From an uncultured Acidobacteriaceae bacterium (GTDB lineage Bacteria > Acidobacteriota > Terriglobia > Terriglobales > Acidobacteriaceae), in NCBI GenBank assembly GCA_903842065.1, contig CAIMKZ010000077.1, forward strand, positions 62,001-126,000: DNA of 64,000 bases. Direction: 5' to 3'. Below are positions 7,342 to 15,209 of the stretch, piece by piece (positions within the stretch are counted from its first letter, which is position 1; every line of letters starts with the position of its first letter). Made by a program: the position numbers and the translations under genes. Under the pieces are notes generated by a model that had not been told where the DNA came from, made no database searches, and was given only the letters and a program-made list of their open reading frames with translations.

Positions 7342-9180
7342 TTAGCTGTCAGTCTGTGGCCCAGCCCCATCTCCCGCCGGAGCTTGGAAGTCGCTCAACG
7401 AGCCCACCGGCAGAGCCATTCGCAGCGAATTCAAAATCGACAGCAGGTCAATCGCTTCCTGCGCTATCGCTCCCTGAATCGGATTGATCAGCCCAAAGGC
7501 CGCGGCGCCCATCCCGATCAGGCTCAGGCCCATTCCGCCGATGGCGCTGGTCAGGGCGATTCCCCGCAACCTTCGCCCGATGTGCATCAGCTCGTCCACG
7601 CTCTTGAGCGACGATTGCAGAATCACAGCGCCCGCCGCCTCTGACGTGATGTCGCTGTTCACGCCCAGCGCGATTCCGGCCGTTGCAGCCATCATCGCCG
7701 GAGCGTCGTTGATTCCATCGCCCAGATACAGAGTGTTTGCCTTCGCCGTCATCTCCCTGACAAACTCCACCTTCTGCTCGGGAGACTTGCCTCCGTGCGG
7801 CTCCGTGATTCCAATGCCGGCGGCGAAGAGCGCCACCTCGGCCGGCCGATCTCCGGAGAGCAGAATCACTTTGTCGATCGAGTGGTTTGTACCAACGTGC
7901 TGAAGGAAGGGCTTGCTCTCTTGCCGCGGCTCGTCCTGAAAGTGAAACACTCCGCCCAACTCGCCATCGAGCAGCAACACGCACTCCAGGCCCGGCGCAA
8001 TCGGCGGCATGGCCGCGGCCAGATTCGCCGGCAGCTTGCCGCGCCCGGTCACCGTCACCAGATGCCCTTCAACGTGCCCCAGCAAACCCGCACCCGGAGC
8101 CTCAGACGCCTCTTTGACCTCAAGTAGCGGCAGATGCCGCGCCTCCGCCGCCGCCAGCACCGCGCCGGCCAGTGGATGCTTCGAGTAGCGTTCCAGACTC
8201 GCGGCGTATTTGAGCGCCGTCTCTTCACTCATGCCGCCGAGGCAATCGACGCCGGTCAAACTCGGCTTGCCGTAGGTCAGCGTGCCGGTCTTGTCCACGA
8301 TAAGTACGTGGCAGGTCTCCATCTTTTCCAGAATCGACGGGTCTTTGATGATGATGCCGAATCGCGCGCCAACCGAGATCGCGCCGATGATCGCCACCGG
8401 AATGGAGATCAACAGCGGGCAGGGCGTTGCAATTACCAGCACGGCAAGAAAGCGCGTGGAGTCTCCGCCCAGCCACCAGCTCAAAAGCGCAACCGCAATG
8501 GCGATCGGGGTGTACCACGATCCCAGGCGGTCGCCCATCCGCTGTATCTGCGGCCGGTTCTGCTCAGAGGCATGCAGCACTTCCACAATCTTCGCGTAGC
8601 GCGAATCCGTCGCCACCTTCGTCGCGCGTATGGTCAGCGCCGCGTTGCCGTTGATCGAGCCCGACAACACGGCCGTGCCTGGAGCCTTGGCAATCTGAAA
8701 CGGCTCACCCGTAAGGTACGACTCGTCCATGCTGCCGCTGCCGCTCACAACCACGCCATCCACCGGGCAGATCTCGTGGGGATAGACGATCAACTGGTCG
8801 TCCACCACAATGGAATCAATCGAAATGTCTGTGACAACCTCGCCCACGCGATGGGCCGTCTGCGGCATCCGCTTGGCCAGCGCGCCCAGCACCGAGTTGG
8901 CTCGCGCCGTGGCGTAGCCCTCCAGCGCCTTTCCGCCGGAGATCATCAGCACGAGGATTGCCCCCACCCAGTACTGCCTGAGAATCAGCGCGGTCACAAT
9001 GGAGAGCAGCGCCAGAAAATCGACGCTGAAGTTTCGCTTGATCAACTGCTGCGCCAGAGAGATCAGCAGGGGAACGCTGGCTCCGGCGATGGCCGCGCAC
9101 AGCACAATGTCGACGACGCGCAGGTTGTCGAGCAGAAACCAGACTCCGCCCGCTGCCGCCATTCCGGTTGCAATCAACAC
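7342..9180 (-). CDS. P1B-type heavy-metal ATPase lacking an N-terminal metal-binding domain
   Basis: Integral-membrane ATP-driven metal pump of 612 residues. Seen directly are the phosphorylation motif DKTGTLTYG (about residue 290), the hinge motif GDGINDAPAMM (about 490) and the transmembrane metal-site motif ATPCPLL, a TPC triplet instead of the usual CPC. No CxxC heavy-metal-associated domain precedes the first membrane helices. The first usual start is GTG at 9180; the frame stays open for about 50 codons upstream without ATG/GTG/TTG, so the true start is uncertain. Known P1B subgroups with TPC or SPC triplets differ in metal from CPC copper/zinc pumps, so I leave the substrate open. It is divergent from an AI-2E family permease. 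Confidence 0.88.
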   Translation of the reverse strand: MLIATGMAAAGGVWFLLDNLRVVDIVLCAAIAGASVPLLISLAQQLIKRNFSVDFLALLSIVTALILRQYWVGAILVLMISGGKALEGYATARANSVLGALAKRMPQTAHRVGEVVTDISIDSIVVDDQLIVYPHEICPVDGVVVSGSGSMDESYLTGEPFQIAKAPGTAVLSGSINGNAALTIRATKVATDSRYAKIVEVLHASEQNRPQIQRMGDRLGSWYTPIAIAVALLSWWLGGDSTRFLAVLVIATPCPLLISIPVAIIGAISVGARFGIIIKDPSILEKMETCHVLIVDKTGTLTYGKPSLTGVDCLGGMSEETALKYAASLERYSKHPLAGAVLAAAEARHLPLLEVKEASEAPGAGLLGHVEGHLVTVTGRGKLPANLAAAMPPIAPGLECVLLLDGELGGVFHFQDEPRQESKPFLQHVGTNHSIDKVILLSGDRPAEVALFAAGIGITEPHGGKSPEQKVEFVREMTAKANTLYLGDGINDAPAMMAATAGIALGVNSDITSEAAGAVILQSSLKSVDELMHIGRRLRGIALTSAIGGMGLSLIGMGAAAFGLINPIQGAIAQEAIDLLSILNSLRMALPVGSLSDFQAPAGDGAGPQTDS

Positions 9181-9341
9181 GGCCGTAGAGATCTGAGTCG
9201 AAGGACTGCCGAGCCATTTCGAAAGTGATCCAGCTTGTTTCAGAGAAAGCCCCTCGCCACGAATCCTACCGTCTGTTTGGACGCGAGAGTGAGCACTTTG
9301 ACTCAGGCCCCGGTTGGGATAGGGAGCTAGACTCGGCTGGC

Positions 9342-10409
9342 ATGGGTGAACTCAGAACATCCCGGGATGACGGGGCGTCCAGAAATCTCGCGGTCTTTGT
9401 CGTCTTCTTCGCGACCGGAGTATGCCTCGCCATTACGCTGGCCTGGCTTGGCCGCGTCATACTCTTGCTCCTGTTTGCCGCAATGGTGATTGCCATCCTG
9501 CTGGCGGCCATGGTCGATTGGATCCAGGCCAAGCTGAGACTGAATCGATGGATGGCGCTGATTCTCATCCTGTGTGCGGCCTCAGCGTTTGTCTTTGTCA
9601 CGCTGTGGATCAGCGGGCCCAACATCTTGGAGCAGTTTGCCACGCTGCAAACCGTGCTGCCTGTGGCCGCGCGGGAGCTGGTTGCGCGCGTGCAGGAACA
9701 GAGCTGGGGGAGCTGGCTTCTTTCCCAGTGGACGGGCGACTCGCAGCTGTCTGACAGTTTCAGCTACGCGCTCACGCGCATCGGCGGAGTCGTCCTCAAC
9801 ACCGCCGGCCTGCTCGCCGGAGTCGTCATTGTGGGGTTTCTCGGCCTCTATCTGGCGGTCGAGCCCGGCGTCTACTTCTCCGGAATCCTGCGTGTCGCGC
9901 CGATGCGCTATCGAGCCACACTCCAGGCCTGCGCGGCCAGTGCTGTCAGCAGTGTTCGCTGGTGGCTGCTGGCGCAGATGCTGTCCATGGCCGCGGTCGG
10001 CAGCCTGGTGACAGTCGGGCTATGGGCGCTCGGAGTGCCCCTCGCCGGAACCCTCGGAATCATCGCGGCGCTCATGACGTTCATTCCGAACGTGGGTCCC
10101 ATCCTCTCCGTAGTTCCCGCAACCCTGCTGGCATTCGCCATCAGTCCCGGGAGGGGCCTGCTAACCATCCTCCTGTTTGCCCTGGTGCATTTCCTTGAGG
10201 GAAACATCATCACACCCCTGCTTCAGCGAAGGATCGTGCGCCTGCCACCGGCTCTGACCTTGATCATGCAACTACTGCTTGCAGTGATTGCCGGTCCGCT
10301 GGGCGTGGCCCTTGCAGCGCCGATTACAGCCGCGGCGCTTGGAATCTTCAAGGTCCTGTTTCCGGCTGTCCCAAAGCCAACTTGCCCTGTGGCGATAGCT
10401 CCGGACTGA
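9342..10409 (+). CDS. AI-2E family (UPF0118) membrane permease
   Basis: A polytopic membrane protein of 355 residues. Paired N-terminal helices (NLAVFVVFFATGVCLAI and VILLLLFAAMVIAILLAAM) and the C-terminal signature LGIIAALMTFIPNVGPIL, followed by HFLEGNIITPLLQRR, are typical of the family. Some members export autoinducer-2, others act as Na+/H+ antiporters, so the substrate cannot be read from sequence. I start at ATG 9342; the open frame runs upstream to 9225 but those residues are polar, lack family character and overlap the promoter area of the divergent ATPase gene. A hairpin-rich repeat that may end transcription follows. Confidence 0.82.
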   Translation: MGELRTSRDDGASRNLAVFVVFFATGVCLAITLAWLGRVILLLLFAAMVIAILLAAMVDWIQAKLRLNRWMALILILCAASAFVFVTLWISGPNILEQFATLQTVLPVAARELVARVQEQSWGSWLLSQWTGDSQLSDSFSYALTRIGGVVLNTAGLLAGVVIVGFLGLYLAVEPGVYFSGILRVAPMRYRATLQACAASAVSSVRWWLLAQMLSMAAVGSLVTVGLWALGVPLAGTLGIIAALMTFIPNVGPILSVVPATLLAFAISPGRGLLTILLFALVHFLEGNIITPLLQRRIVRLPPALTLIMQLLLAVIAGPLGVALAAPITAAALGIFKVLFPAVPKPTCPVAIAPD

Positions 10410-10473
10410 ACTTCAGCAGTGTGCGTCCAGCGAGCGGTACAGAGCTTTGAACAGCAAACTCGCCACAAATTTG

Positions 10474-10556
10474 GGTGCCCCAGGTCCGGGGCCCCACAGA
10501 CAGGTTCTCGTCTGTGGGGTGGAGATCCCTCGCCTTTGGGGACCTGGGAAAGCACG
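10474..10556. repeat. Nested hairpin repeat (TGCCCC...GGGAAAGCA family), possible bidirectional terminator
   Basis: Outer arms 10479-10487 and 10540-10548 (CCCAGGTCC/GGACCTGGG) are perfect. Inside them lies a perfect 10-bp stem CCCCACAGAC (10492-10501) / GTCTGTGGGG (10510-10519) with an eight-base loop. The flanks TGCCCC on the left and GGGAAAGCA on the right recur at 13951-13999 and, reversed, at 46750-46786. It sits between convergent genes. Confidence 0.75.
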
Positions 10557-10615
10557 CCCCCTCAATCCGGCTAGAACCCGCACAATGAGAATCAACGTTT
10601 CTGAGATCGGTTAAC

Positions 10616-11002
10616 CTACCGAATCACTTCCACCTCAACCCCCAGCCCCAGTTCCTTCCACGCCCGATCGGCGGTGTAGACGGTAGCCTTGCGGTCGATT
10701 GCCAGCGCCAGACAGGCGCGATCACCCAGAGACAGGCCGTAGGGGCGGGTTGTGGCCGTGAGCTCGGCGGCCATGCGGGCCTGCTCGGGAGTGAAGGGGC
10801 AGATTTCAAGCCCCAGCCCAAGAATCTGCATCCAGGCTGCGCCGGGCGGCATACCGTAGCGCAAAAGCAGCTCGTGAACCTCGGCCAGATTCACCGTGCC
10901 GATCTGCCCGCCGCGAAGCAGGGGGTAGACAACGGCCACGCCGCGCTCGTTCTTGAGCACCGCCAGAACCGCCGAGGAGTCGAAGACCGCAATCGAGGCC
11001 AT
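10616..11002 (-). CDS. vapC: PIN-domain ribonuclease, VapC-type toxin
   Basis: A 128-residue PIN protein. The four acidic positions of the fold are visible: Asp in AVFDSSAV near residue 8, Glu in NLAEVHELL near 40, Asp in LSLGDRACLALA near 93 and Asp in YTADRAW near 112. VapC toxins are metal-dependent RNases that cut tRNA or rRNA and are held inactive by a paired antitoxin. The gene starts at ATG 11002, two bases after the stop of an AbrB-type gene, which is the expected antitoxin-first order. The length is usual for the family. The specific RNA target cannot be inferred. Confidence 0.9.
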   Translation of the reverse strand: MASIAVFDSSAVLAVLKNERGVAVVYPLLRGGQIGTVNLAEVHELLLRYGMPPGAAWMQILGLGLEICPFTPEQARMAAELTATTRPYGLSLGDRACLALAIDRKATVYTADRAWKELGLGVEVEVIR

Positions 11003-11004
11003 TG

Positions 11005-11325
11005 CTAACCGGCCTTTCTCAATTGCAGCTCAGCCATCTCGCGCTGGTACTTTTCCTCTTCGCGGCGGAACTCCTCGCGTCGCTCGGCGATCAGCTCCTC
11101 GCTCAGCATGACGCCCGCCGGTACGTACTTGGCCACCTCTGCCTGGATTCTTCTGATCCGCGTCAGGAAAGTCTCAACTCGCAGCACCTCGTCCTCGACA
11201 TCGAGAAACAACGTCTCGCCGGGTGTTGCGCCGATCTGCTCCCGAATCGCCGCGGGAATCACCAGCCGCCCGTTGGCGTCCAGCTTGCCCTTCACGGAAA
11301 GGGGAGTCGCTCCAGAATCCGTCAT
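11005..11325 (-). CDS. AbrB/SpoVT-type antitoxin paired with the PIN toxin
   Basis: A 106-residue protein. Its N-terminal swapped-hairpin DNA-binding segment reads LSVKGKLDANGRLVIPAAIREQIG, a clear AbrB/MazE/VapB-type motif, followed by LFLDVEDEVLRVET. The C-terminal half is a charged helix (ERREEFRREEEKYQREMAEL) that probably wraps the toxin. The start is ATG 11325, nine bases behind GGAGA; the open frame upstream is AT-rich and not protein-like. It precedes the PIN gene by two bases, so the pair is one operon that probably represses itself through the upstream region 11326-11500. Confidence 0.88.
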   Translation of the reverse strand: MTDSGATPLSVKGKLDANGRLVIPAAIREQIGATPGETLFLDVEDEVLRVETFLTRIRRIQAEVAKYVPAGVMLSEELIAERREEFRREEEKYQREMAELQLRKAG

Positions 11326-11815
11326 ATATGGGTCTCCGATCCAATTATGGGTTAAGTCAACGAAAATGGCAATTTCAATTATAAAACCATTTTTCAATAT
11401 CCACCCATTTCTGTCCCCGACTTCCACCGTGAAATATCTCCGCCGCAAATTGCAGATAATTACCGCGATCCATGCACAATGGGAATTGCATGGTGGTCAT
11501 GGGGCTTCGCTCTGCTCCGGCGCCCGTCCGGGCAGCAGGAAATTGGACGTCCAAACCCCTCAAATCGCCCGTAAGTTATTGATTTAGGCTAACCTGACAG
11601 TAAAGTATTGATTCGGGCTTACTTAGCACCCCACCCCCCAGGCTAACCCCTTTATCATCTCGAACTTGCTGTAAAAGATGGGGGGGGAGGGTCCTACCCT
11701 CCTCGCATCCGCCGCGGCAGACGAGAAGGATAGGCACCCGTGGGTTCGTCCCAGTTCCTGCAACGTGGGGCCAAATCCAGCGTCTAACGAAATGAAAGCC
11801 GCCCGAGAGAACCCC
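11326..11815. other. Intergenic region with promoters of the antitoxin operon (minus) and the VWFA gene (plus)
   Basis: This stretch is clearly more AT-rich than its surroundings near 11340-11460, as expected for a promoter. An imperfect dyad at 11468-11491 (CCATGC...GCATGG) could be an operator. Two copies of ATTGATTyrGGCT-type sequence lie 29 bases apart (11578-11593 and 11607-11622). A run of eight to nine G occurs near 11680-11690. No gene is supported here. Confidence 0.5.
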
Positions 11816-13045
11816 ATGAAGATGCATTCCCTGGCTCCGTTCGCACTGCCCGTGATCGTCCTGCCCTTTCTCATGGGCGGTCCTGCCCCCCAGCAACCCC
11901 CACCGGCCCCGGCACAGCAGTCCACACCGGCCACGGCGCCGGCGTTCCATACTGCCGCGCCAGATGTGATCTTTACGGTCACGGTGCGCGACAAACACGG
12001 CTACCCGCTCACGGGTTTGACGGCAGCCGACTTCACGCTGACCGAGGACAGTCGGCCGCAGACGATCAAGAGCTTCAGCCTGGAGTCGAGTCTGCCGCTG
12101 CTCTTCGGCCTCGAGTTCGACACCTCGCGGACGGTGGAGGGGGCGCTTGCCGGCGAGCGTACGGCGGGTAAGAAGTTTCTGGATACGATGCTGGCCGCCG
12201 GGCCAGGCCAGCAAGGCTCGCAGGCGCAGGCCTTTCTGGTCCACTTTGACAACGAGGTGGAGCTGCTTGAGGACTTTACCGCGTCGCCCGACAAGCTCTC
12301 CCGCGAACTCACCCAGATGAACATGACTGCTCGGGGTAGGAGCATTCCCCAGGTCAACGACTCCGGCAATGACAACAGCCGCAACGGCGGTAGCAACACT
12401 CCCAACGACCGTAACGGCGGCAATAACGGACCCAATGGCACGGGCGGCGCGGGTCGCGAGCGCGGTGAGACGAACTCCCGCGGCGGCACACAGCTCTACG
12501 ACGCCATCTACCTGGCCGCAAACGAGTTGATGAAGCCCAAGGTGGGTCGCAAGACGCTGATCGTGTTCTCCGACGGCGTGGATCGCAACTCGAAGAAGAC
12601 CCAGAGCGAGGCCATCGACGCGGCCGAGCGCGCCGGCTTGAGCGTATACACCATCTACTATCGCGGCGGCGAGCAGCAGCAGAGCATGCTTTCGCAGCTG
12701 GGACGGGGCGGCATGGGCGGCAACGGGCGTACAGGAACCGGCGGCTATCCGGGCGGAAATCGCGGCGGCGGCAACACCCAGAAAGCCCCCGTAGACGGCA
12801 AGAAGCCCATGCAGGATATCGCGACGCGGACGGGCGGCCAGTTCTTCGAAGCCAAGAAGGCCGACGCGCTGGACGGCATCTACCAGCAGATCGCCGTGCA
12901 GCTCAAGTCCCAGTACACGCTGGTGTACGCGCCGGACCAGCCGGACAGTGAGGGCGGATACCACAAGGTGGCGCTCAAGCCCAAGAGGGACGATCTGACC
13001 GTGGTGATGCGGCAGGGCTACTACGCCCCCGGCGTCGCCAAGTAG
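11816..13045 (+). CDS. Secreted VWFA-domain protein of the acidobacterial type
   Basis: A 409-residue exported protein. The start at ATG 11816 (GAGAG upstream) gives a signal segment (SLAPFALPVIVLPFLMGG) and a Pro/Ala/Gln-rich linker. The N-terminal beta domain VTVRDKHGYPLTGLTAADFTL...EDSRPQTI and the following VWA fold match the VWFA-related family I know as TIGR03436, which is expanded in Acidobacteriota. The metal-site motif reads DTSRT rather than the usual DxSxS. The conserved TLIVFSDGVDRNS and YAPDQPDSEGGYHKVALK segments follow. Two Asn/Gly-rich low-complexity insertions (12345-12480 and 12690-12790) interrupt the fold. The function in this family is unknown, probably protein binding outside the cytoplasm. 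Confidence 0.88.
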   Translation: MKMHSLAPFALPVIVLPFLMGGPAPQQPPPAPAQQSTPATAPAFHTAAPDVIFTVTVRDKHGYPLTGLTAADFTLTEDSRPQTIKSFSLESSLPLLFGLEFDTSRTVEGALAGERTAGKKFLDTMLAAGPGQQGSQAQAFLVHFDNEVELLEDFTASPDKLSRELTQMNMTARGRSIPQVNDSGNDNSRNGGSNTPNDRNGGNNGPNGTGGAGRERGETNSRGGTQLYDAIYLAANELMKPKVGRKTLIVFSDGVDRNSKKTQSEAIDAAERAGLSVYTIYYRGGEQQQSMLSQLGRGGMGGNGRTGTGGYPGGNRGGGNTQKAPVDGKKPMQDIATRTGGQFFEAKKADALDGIYQQIAVQLKSQYTLVYAPDQPDSEGGYHKVALKPKRDDLTVVMRQGYYAPGVAK

Positions 13046-13068
13046 GCCCCTTCGGGACGTTTCGACTT

Positions 13069-13125
13069 TTGGACGGGCTCCGTGGCCCTTCGGCCCGTTA
13101 CAATTTCCATAAGGGAGCCGTCCAA
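13069..13125 (+). promoter_or_regulatory. Stem-loop over the ribosome-binding region of the thioredoxin-fold gene
   Basis: TTGGACGG-G-CTCC (13069-13081) pairs with GGAGCCGTCCAA (13114-13125) with one bulged G. The right arm holds the only purine-rich ribosome-binding candidate (GGGAG 13113-13117) before the ATG at 13131. A small GGCCC/TTCG/GGCCC-like hairpin sits in the loop. It could hide the binding site; this is inference. Confidence 0.45.
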
Positions 13126-13130
13126 CCGAC

Positions 13131-13856
13131 ATGTTTGATTCTTCACGCCAATTCCCCGGCTATCGCCGTCTTCGCACCGGCCTCTTTGGCCTGGCTGCCG
13201 CCCTGTTTTTAGCCGCCGCTGCCCATGCGCAGTTCGGCGCGCCGGCCACTACTCCGGTCCACGATCCCGCGGCGCTCAAGCCGCCGGCCGGGGCCAGGGT
13301 CGCCATCATTGAGTTCGAGGACATGGAGTGTCCGGACTGCGCCGTCGCCAATCCGGTACTGCGCCAGGCCGCGGCTCAGTACCACATTCCGCTCATCCGC
13401 CACGACTTCCCGCTCTCGTTCCACCCGTGGAGCAGGCAGGCCGCCATCAACGCGCGCTGGTTCGACACCAAGAGCCAGGAACTCGGCGACCAGTACCGCG
13501 ACTATATCTTCGCCAACCAAAGCTCCATCGAGACGCCCAACGCGCTCAATGAGTGGACCAAGAAGTTTGCCCAGAACCATGGGCAGACGATGCCCTTCGC
13601 GGTCGATCCGCAGGGCAAGTTCGAAGCCCTGGTGAAGGCTGACTACGCGCTCGGCCAGCGCATCGGCATCGAGCACACGCCCACAATCTGGGTGGTGACG
13701 GACGGCGCCAAGGCCGCGCCCTTCGTTGAGGTAGTGGACCGCAGCAAGCTCTACCAGATCATCGACACGGCTATCGCGCAGACCAGGACGGCGCCGGCTC
13801 AAGCCAAACCGGCCGGCACGGCAAAGCCCGCTGCAAAGCCATCCCCCAAGAAGTAG
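13131..13856 (+). CDS. Exported thioredoxin-fold (DsbA-like) protein with CPDC motif
   Basis: A 241-residue protein with a signal peptide (RTGLFGLAAALFLAAAAHAQ). The thioredoxin-like domain has FEDMECPDCAVANPVL, giving a CPDC redox centre near residue 66, an inserted helical part (HPWSRQAAINARWF), and the cis-proline segment IEHTPTIWVV near 182. This is the DsbA/DsbG-like thioredoxin_4 layout, so it probably forms, isomerises or reduces disulphides in the periplasm. The C terminus is an Ala/Pro/Lys tail. It follows the VWFA gene by 85 bases; the two may share a transcript. A perfect hairpin follows the stop codon. Confidence 0.88.
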   Translation: MFDSSRQFPGYRRLRTGLFGLAAALFLAAAAHAQFGAPATTPVHDPAALKPPAGARVAIIEFEDMECPDCAVANPVLRQAAAQYHIPLIRHDFPLSFHPWSRQAAINARWFDTKSQELGDQYRDYIFANQSSIETPNALNEWTKKFAQNHGQTMPFAVDPQGKFEALVKADYALGQRIGIEHTPTIWVVTDGAKAAPFVEVVDRSKLYQIIDTAIAQTRTAPAQAKPAGTAKPAAKPSPKK

Positions 13857-13871
13857 AACTGCACATCGGTT

Positions 13872-13916
13872 GCAATGCAGAAGAGGCGCCCGCGTTGGGC
13901 GCCTCTTCTGCATTGC
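13872..13916. terminator. Perfect 20-bp hairpin between convergent genes
   Basis: The arms 13872-13891 and 13897-13916 are exact reverse complements (GCAATGCAGAAGAGGCGCCC on the left) around the loop GCGTT. It lies 15 bases after the stop of the thioredoxin-fold gene. There is no T-run on either side, so it is not a textbook intrinsic terminator, but its stability and position suggest a 3'-end structure. Confidence 0.7.
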
Positions 13917-13950
13917 GTGGGCTTATGATCCGGCCCAAAAGAGTAAGACT

Positions 13951-13999
13951 TGGGGTGCCCCATCCAAACCGCGCTCTTTGCGGTTTGGGTGGGAAAGCA
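13951..13999. repeat. Hairpin repeat, TGCCCC...GGGAAAGCA family
   Basis: CCAAACCGC (13964-13972) and GCGGTTTGG (13980-13988) form a perfect 9-bp stem with a seven-base loop. The left flank GGGGTGCCCC and right flank GGGAAAGCA match those of the elements at 10474-10556 and 46750-46786, while the stem sequence differs. Confidence 0.75.
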
Positions 14000-14054
14000 A
14001 GAACTCATCCTTTCGGGCCGGATCAGTACGATGGCCTTCAGCGGGCGGAGAGCC

Positions 14055-15095
14055 TTACTTCACCAGCGGTTGGATCTTGATGAGTTCCTGGGCCTTGCCG
14101 CAGCCGGGGGCGACCATCCGCTTCTGTGGCGCGCGCCAGTGGTCGATGTAGCTGGTGCGGTGGACGCAGCCGATGGTGCAGTTGGGCGCGCAGCTCTTCG
14201 CGGTGAGGAACTCCCGCTTCACATCTTCGTGGGTGTACTCGGCCAGCGGTGTGCCCGGGAATCCGCGCTGCTGGCTGCAATAGTGAACCAGGCCGTCCTC
14301 GCAGATGTAGAGGTAGCGCGACCCGGCGCGGCAGCGCCAGTTGTTGGGCCGGCCGGCTACGATCGCCTCCTGAAACTTGTCGAACTGCGAGTAGTTGGTC
14401 TTCTTGCGGTGGGTCATGGCGTAGTAGACCTTGGCTTCATCCTCTTTGAGAGGCTTGAGCTGGCCGTCGCCGTCGTGGATGATGCCGATGGTGGACTCGA
14501 AGCCAAGCTCGAGGGCGCGGTAGCCGATGATGAGCGCGTCGTGGGGGTCCTTGAATCCGCCGCCGACCACCGAGTTGATGTTGACGTGAAACTCGGCGTG
14601 CTCGGCGAGCAGCTGGAGCTTCTTGTCCAGCACCTTGAGGCTCTTCTTCGAGACCTTGTCCGGCTCCAGATTGTCGATCGAGATCTGCATGTGGTCGAGG
14701 CCGGCGCGGTTGAGCCGCAGAATGCGCTCCTCGTTGAGCAGGTAACCGTTGGTGATCATGCCGGCGATCGCGCCGCGGTGGCGGATGCGACCGATGATGT
14801 CGTCGAGATCGGGATGGGTGAGCGGCTCGCCGCCCGAGATGCCGACCATGGCCGTGCCCAGGCGCCCCAGCGCATCGATCCTTCGGTTCATTTCGTCCAG
14901 AGGAACCGGGGGCGAGGTCTTGTCGAACTCGTTGCAGTAGGTGCAGCTCAGGTTGCAGAAGCGCATGGGAACGATCTGCACCAGGACGGGGTGCGAAGTA
15001 TCGGCGAGGGCGCGGGCGACCATCGCGTACTCGCGGACCTTGCGCTTGGCGGCGATGAGCCTGCCGCGGAGCGTAGATTTGCGGGGAGTTGCCAT
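14055..15095 (-). CDS. Radical SAM protein with C-terminal cysteine-rich (SPASM/twitch-like) region
   Basis: A 346-residue enzyme. CNLSCTYC near residue 47 is the CxxxCxxC motif that binds the [4Fe-4S] cluster for S-adenosylmethionine cleavage, and GISGGEPLTHPDL near 85 is the SAM-binding GGE motif. The C-terminal part has CRAGSRYLYICEDGLVHYC and then CAPNCTIGC, enough cysteines for an auxiliary cluster as in SPASM/twitch proteins. Substrate is unknown; no peptide substrate or partner gene is next to it, although auxiliary-cluster enzymes often act on peptides or sugars. Start ATG 15095 has a weak ribosome-binding site. It appears monocistronic between hairpins. Confidence 0.85.
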   Translation of the reverse strand: MATPRKSTLRGRLIAAKRKVREYAMVARALADTSHPVLVQIVPMRFCNLSCTYCNEFDKTSPPVPLDEMNRRIDALGRLGTAMVGISGGEPLTHPDLDDIIGRIRHRGAIAGMITNGYLLNEERILRLNRAGLDHMQISIDNLEPDKVSKKSLKVLDKKLQLLAEHAEFHVNINSVVGGGFKDPHDALIIGYRALELGFESTIGIIHDGDGQLKPLKEDEAKVYYAMTHRKKTNYSQFDKFQEAIVAGRPNNWRCRAGSRYLYICEDGLVHYCSQQRGFPGTPLAEYTHEDVKREFLTAKSCAPNCTIGCVHRTSYIDHWRAPQKRMVAPGCGKAQELIKIQPLVK

Positions 15096-15152
15096 CAGTT
15101 CTATTGAATCACAGGGGTGGGCTCAGGTTGCGCTCCTGTGGGAGCAAATGAA

Positions 15153-15181
15153 AATAGCCCCGGCTGAAATCCGGGGCTATT
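15153..15181 (-). terminator. Intrinsic terminator after the SMP-30 gene
   Basis: On the minus strand, AATAGCCCCGG (15181-15171) pairs perfectly with CCGGGGCTATT (15163-15153) around a seven-base loop and is followed by TTC. It lies 29 bases past the stop codon of the SMP-30 family gene. Confidence 0.75.
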
Positions 15182-15209
15182 GAGATACATCCAGCGACTT
15201 CAAGCTCGC

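Noticed and set aside
8134..9228. 364-codon plus-strand ORF opposite the P-type ATPase
   Set aside because: It is antisense to a well-supported P1B-ATPase; its composition (Arg/His/Gln-rich) is that of a shadow frame.
11576..13132. 518-codon minus-strand ORF opposite the VWFA gene
   Set aside because: Shadow frame of a family-matched coding sequence, without any recognisable motif.
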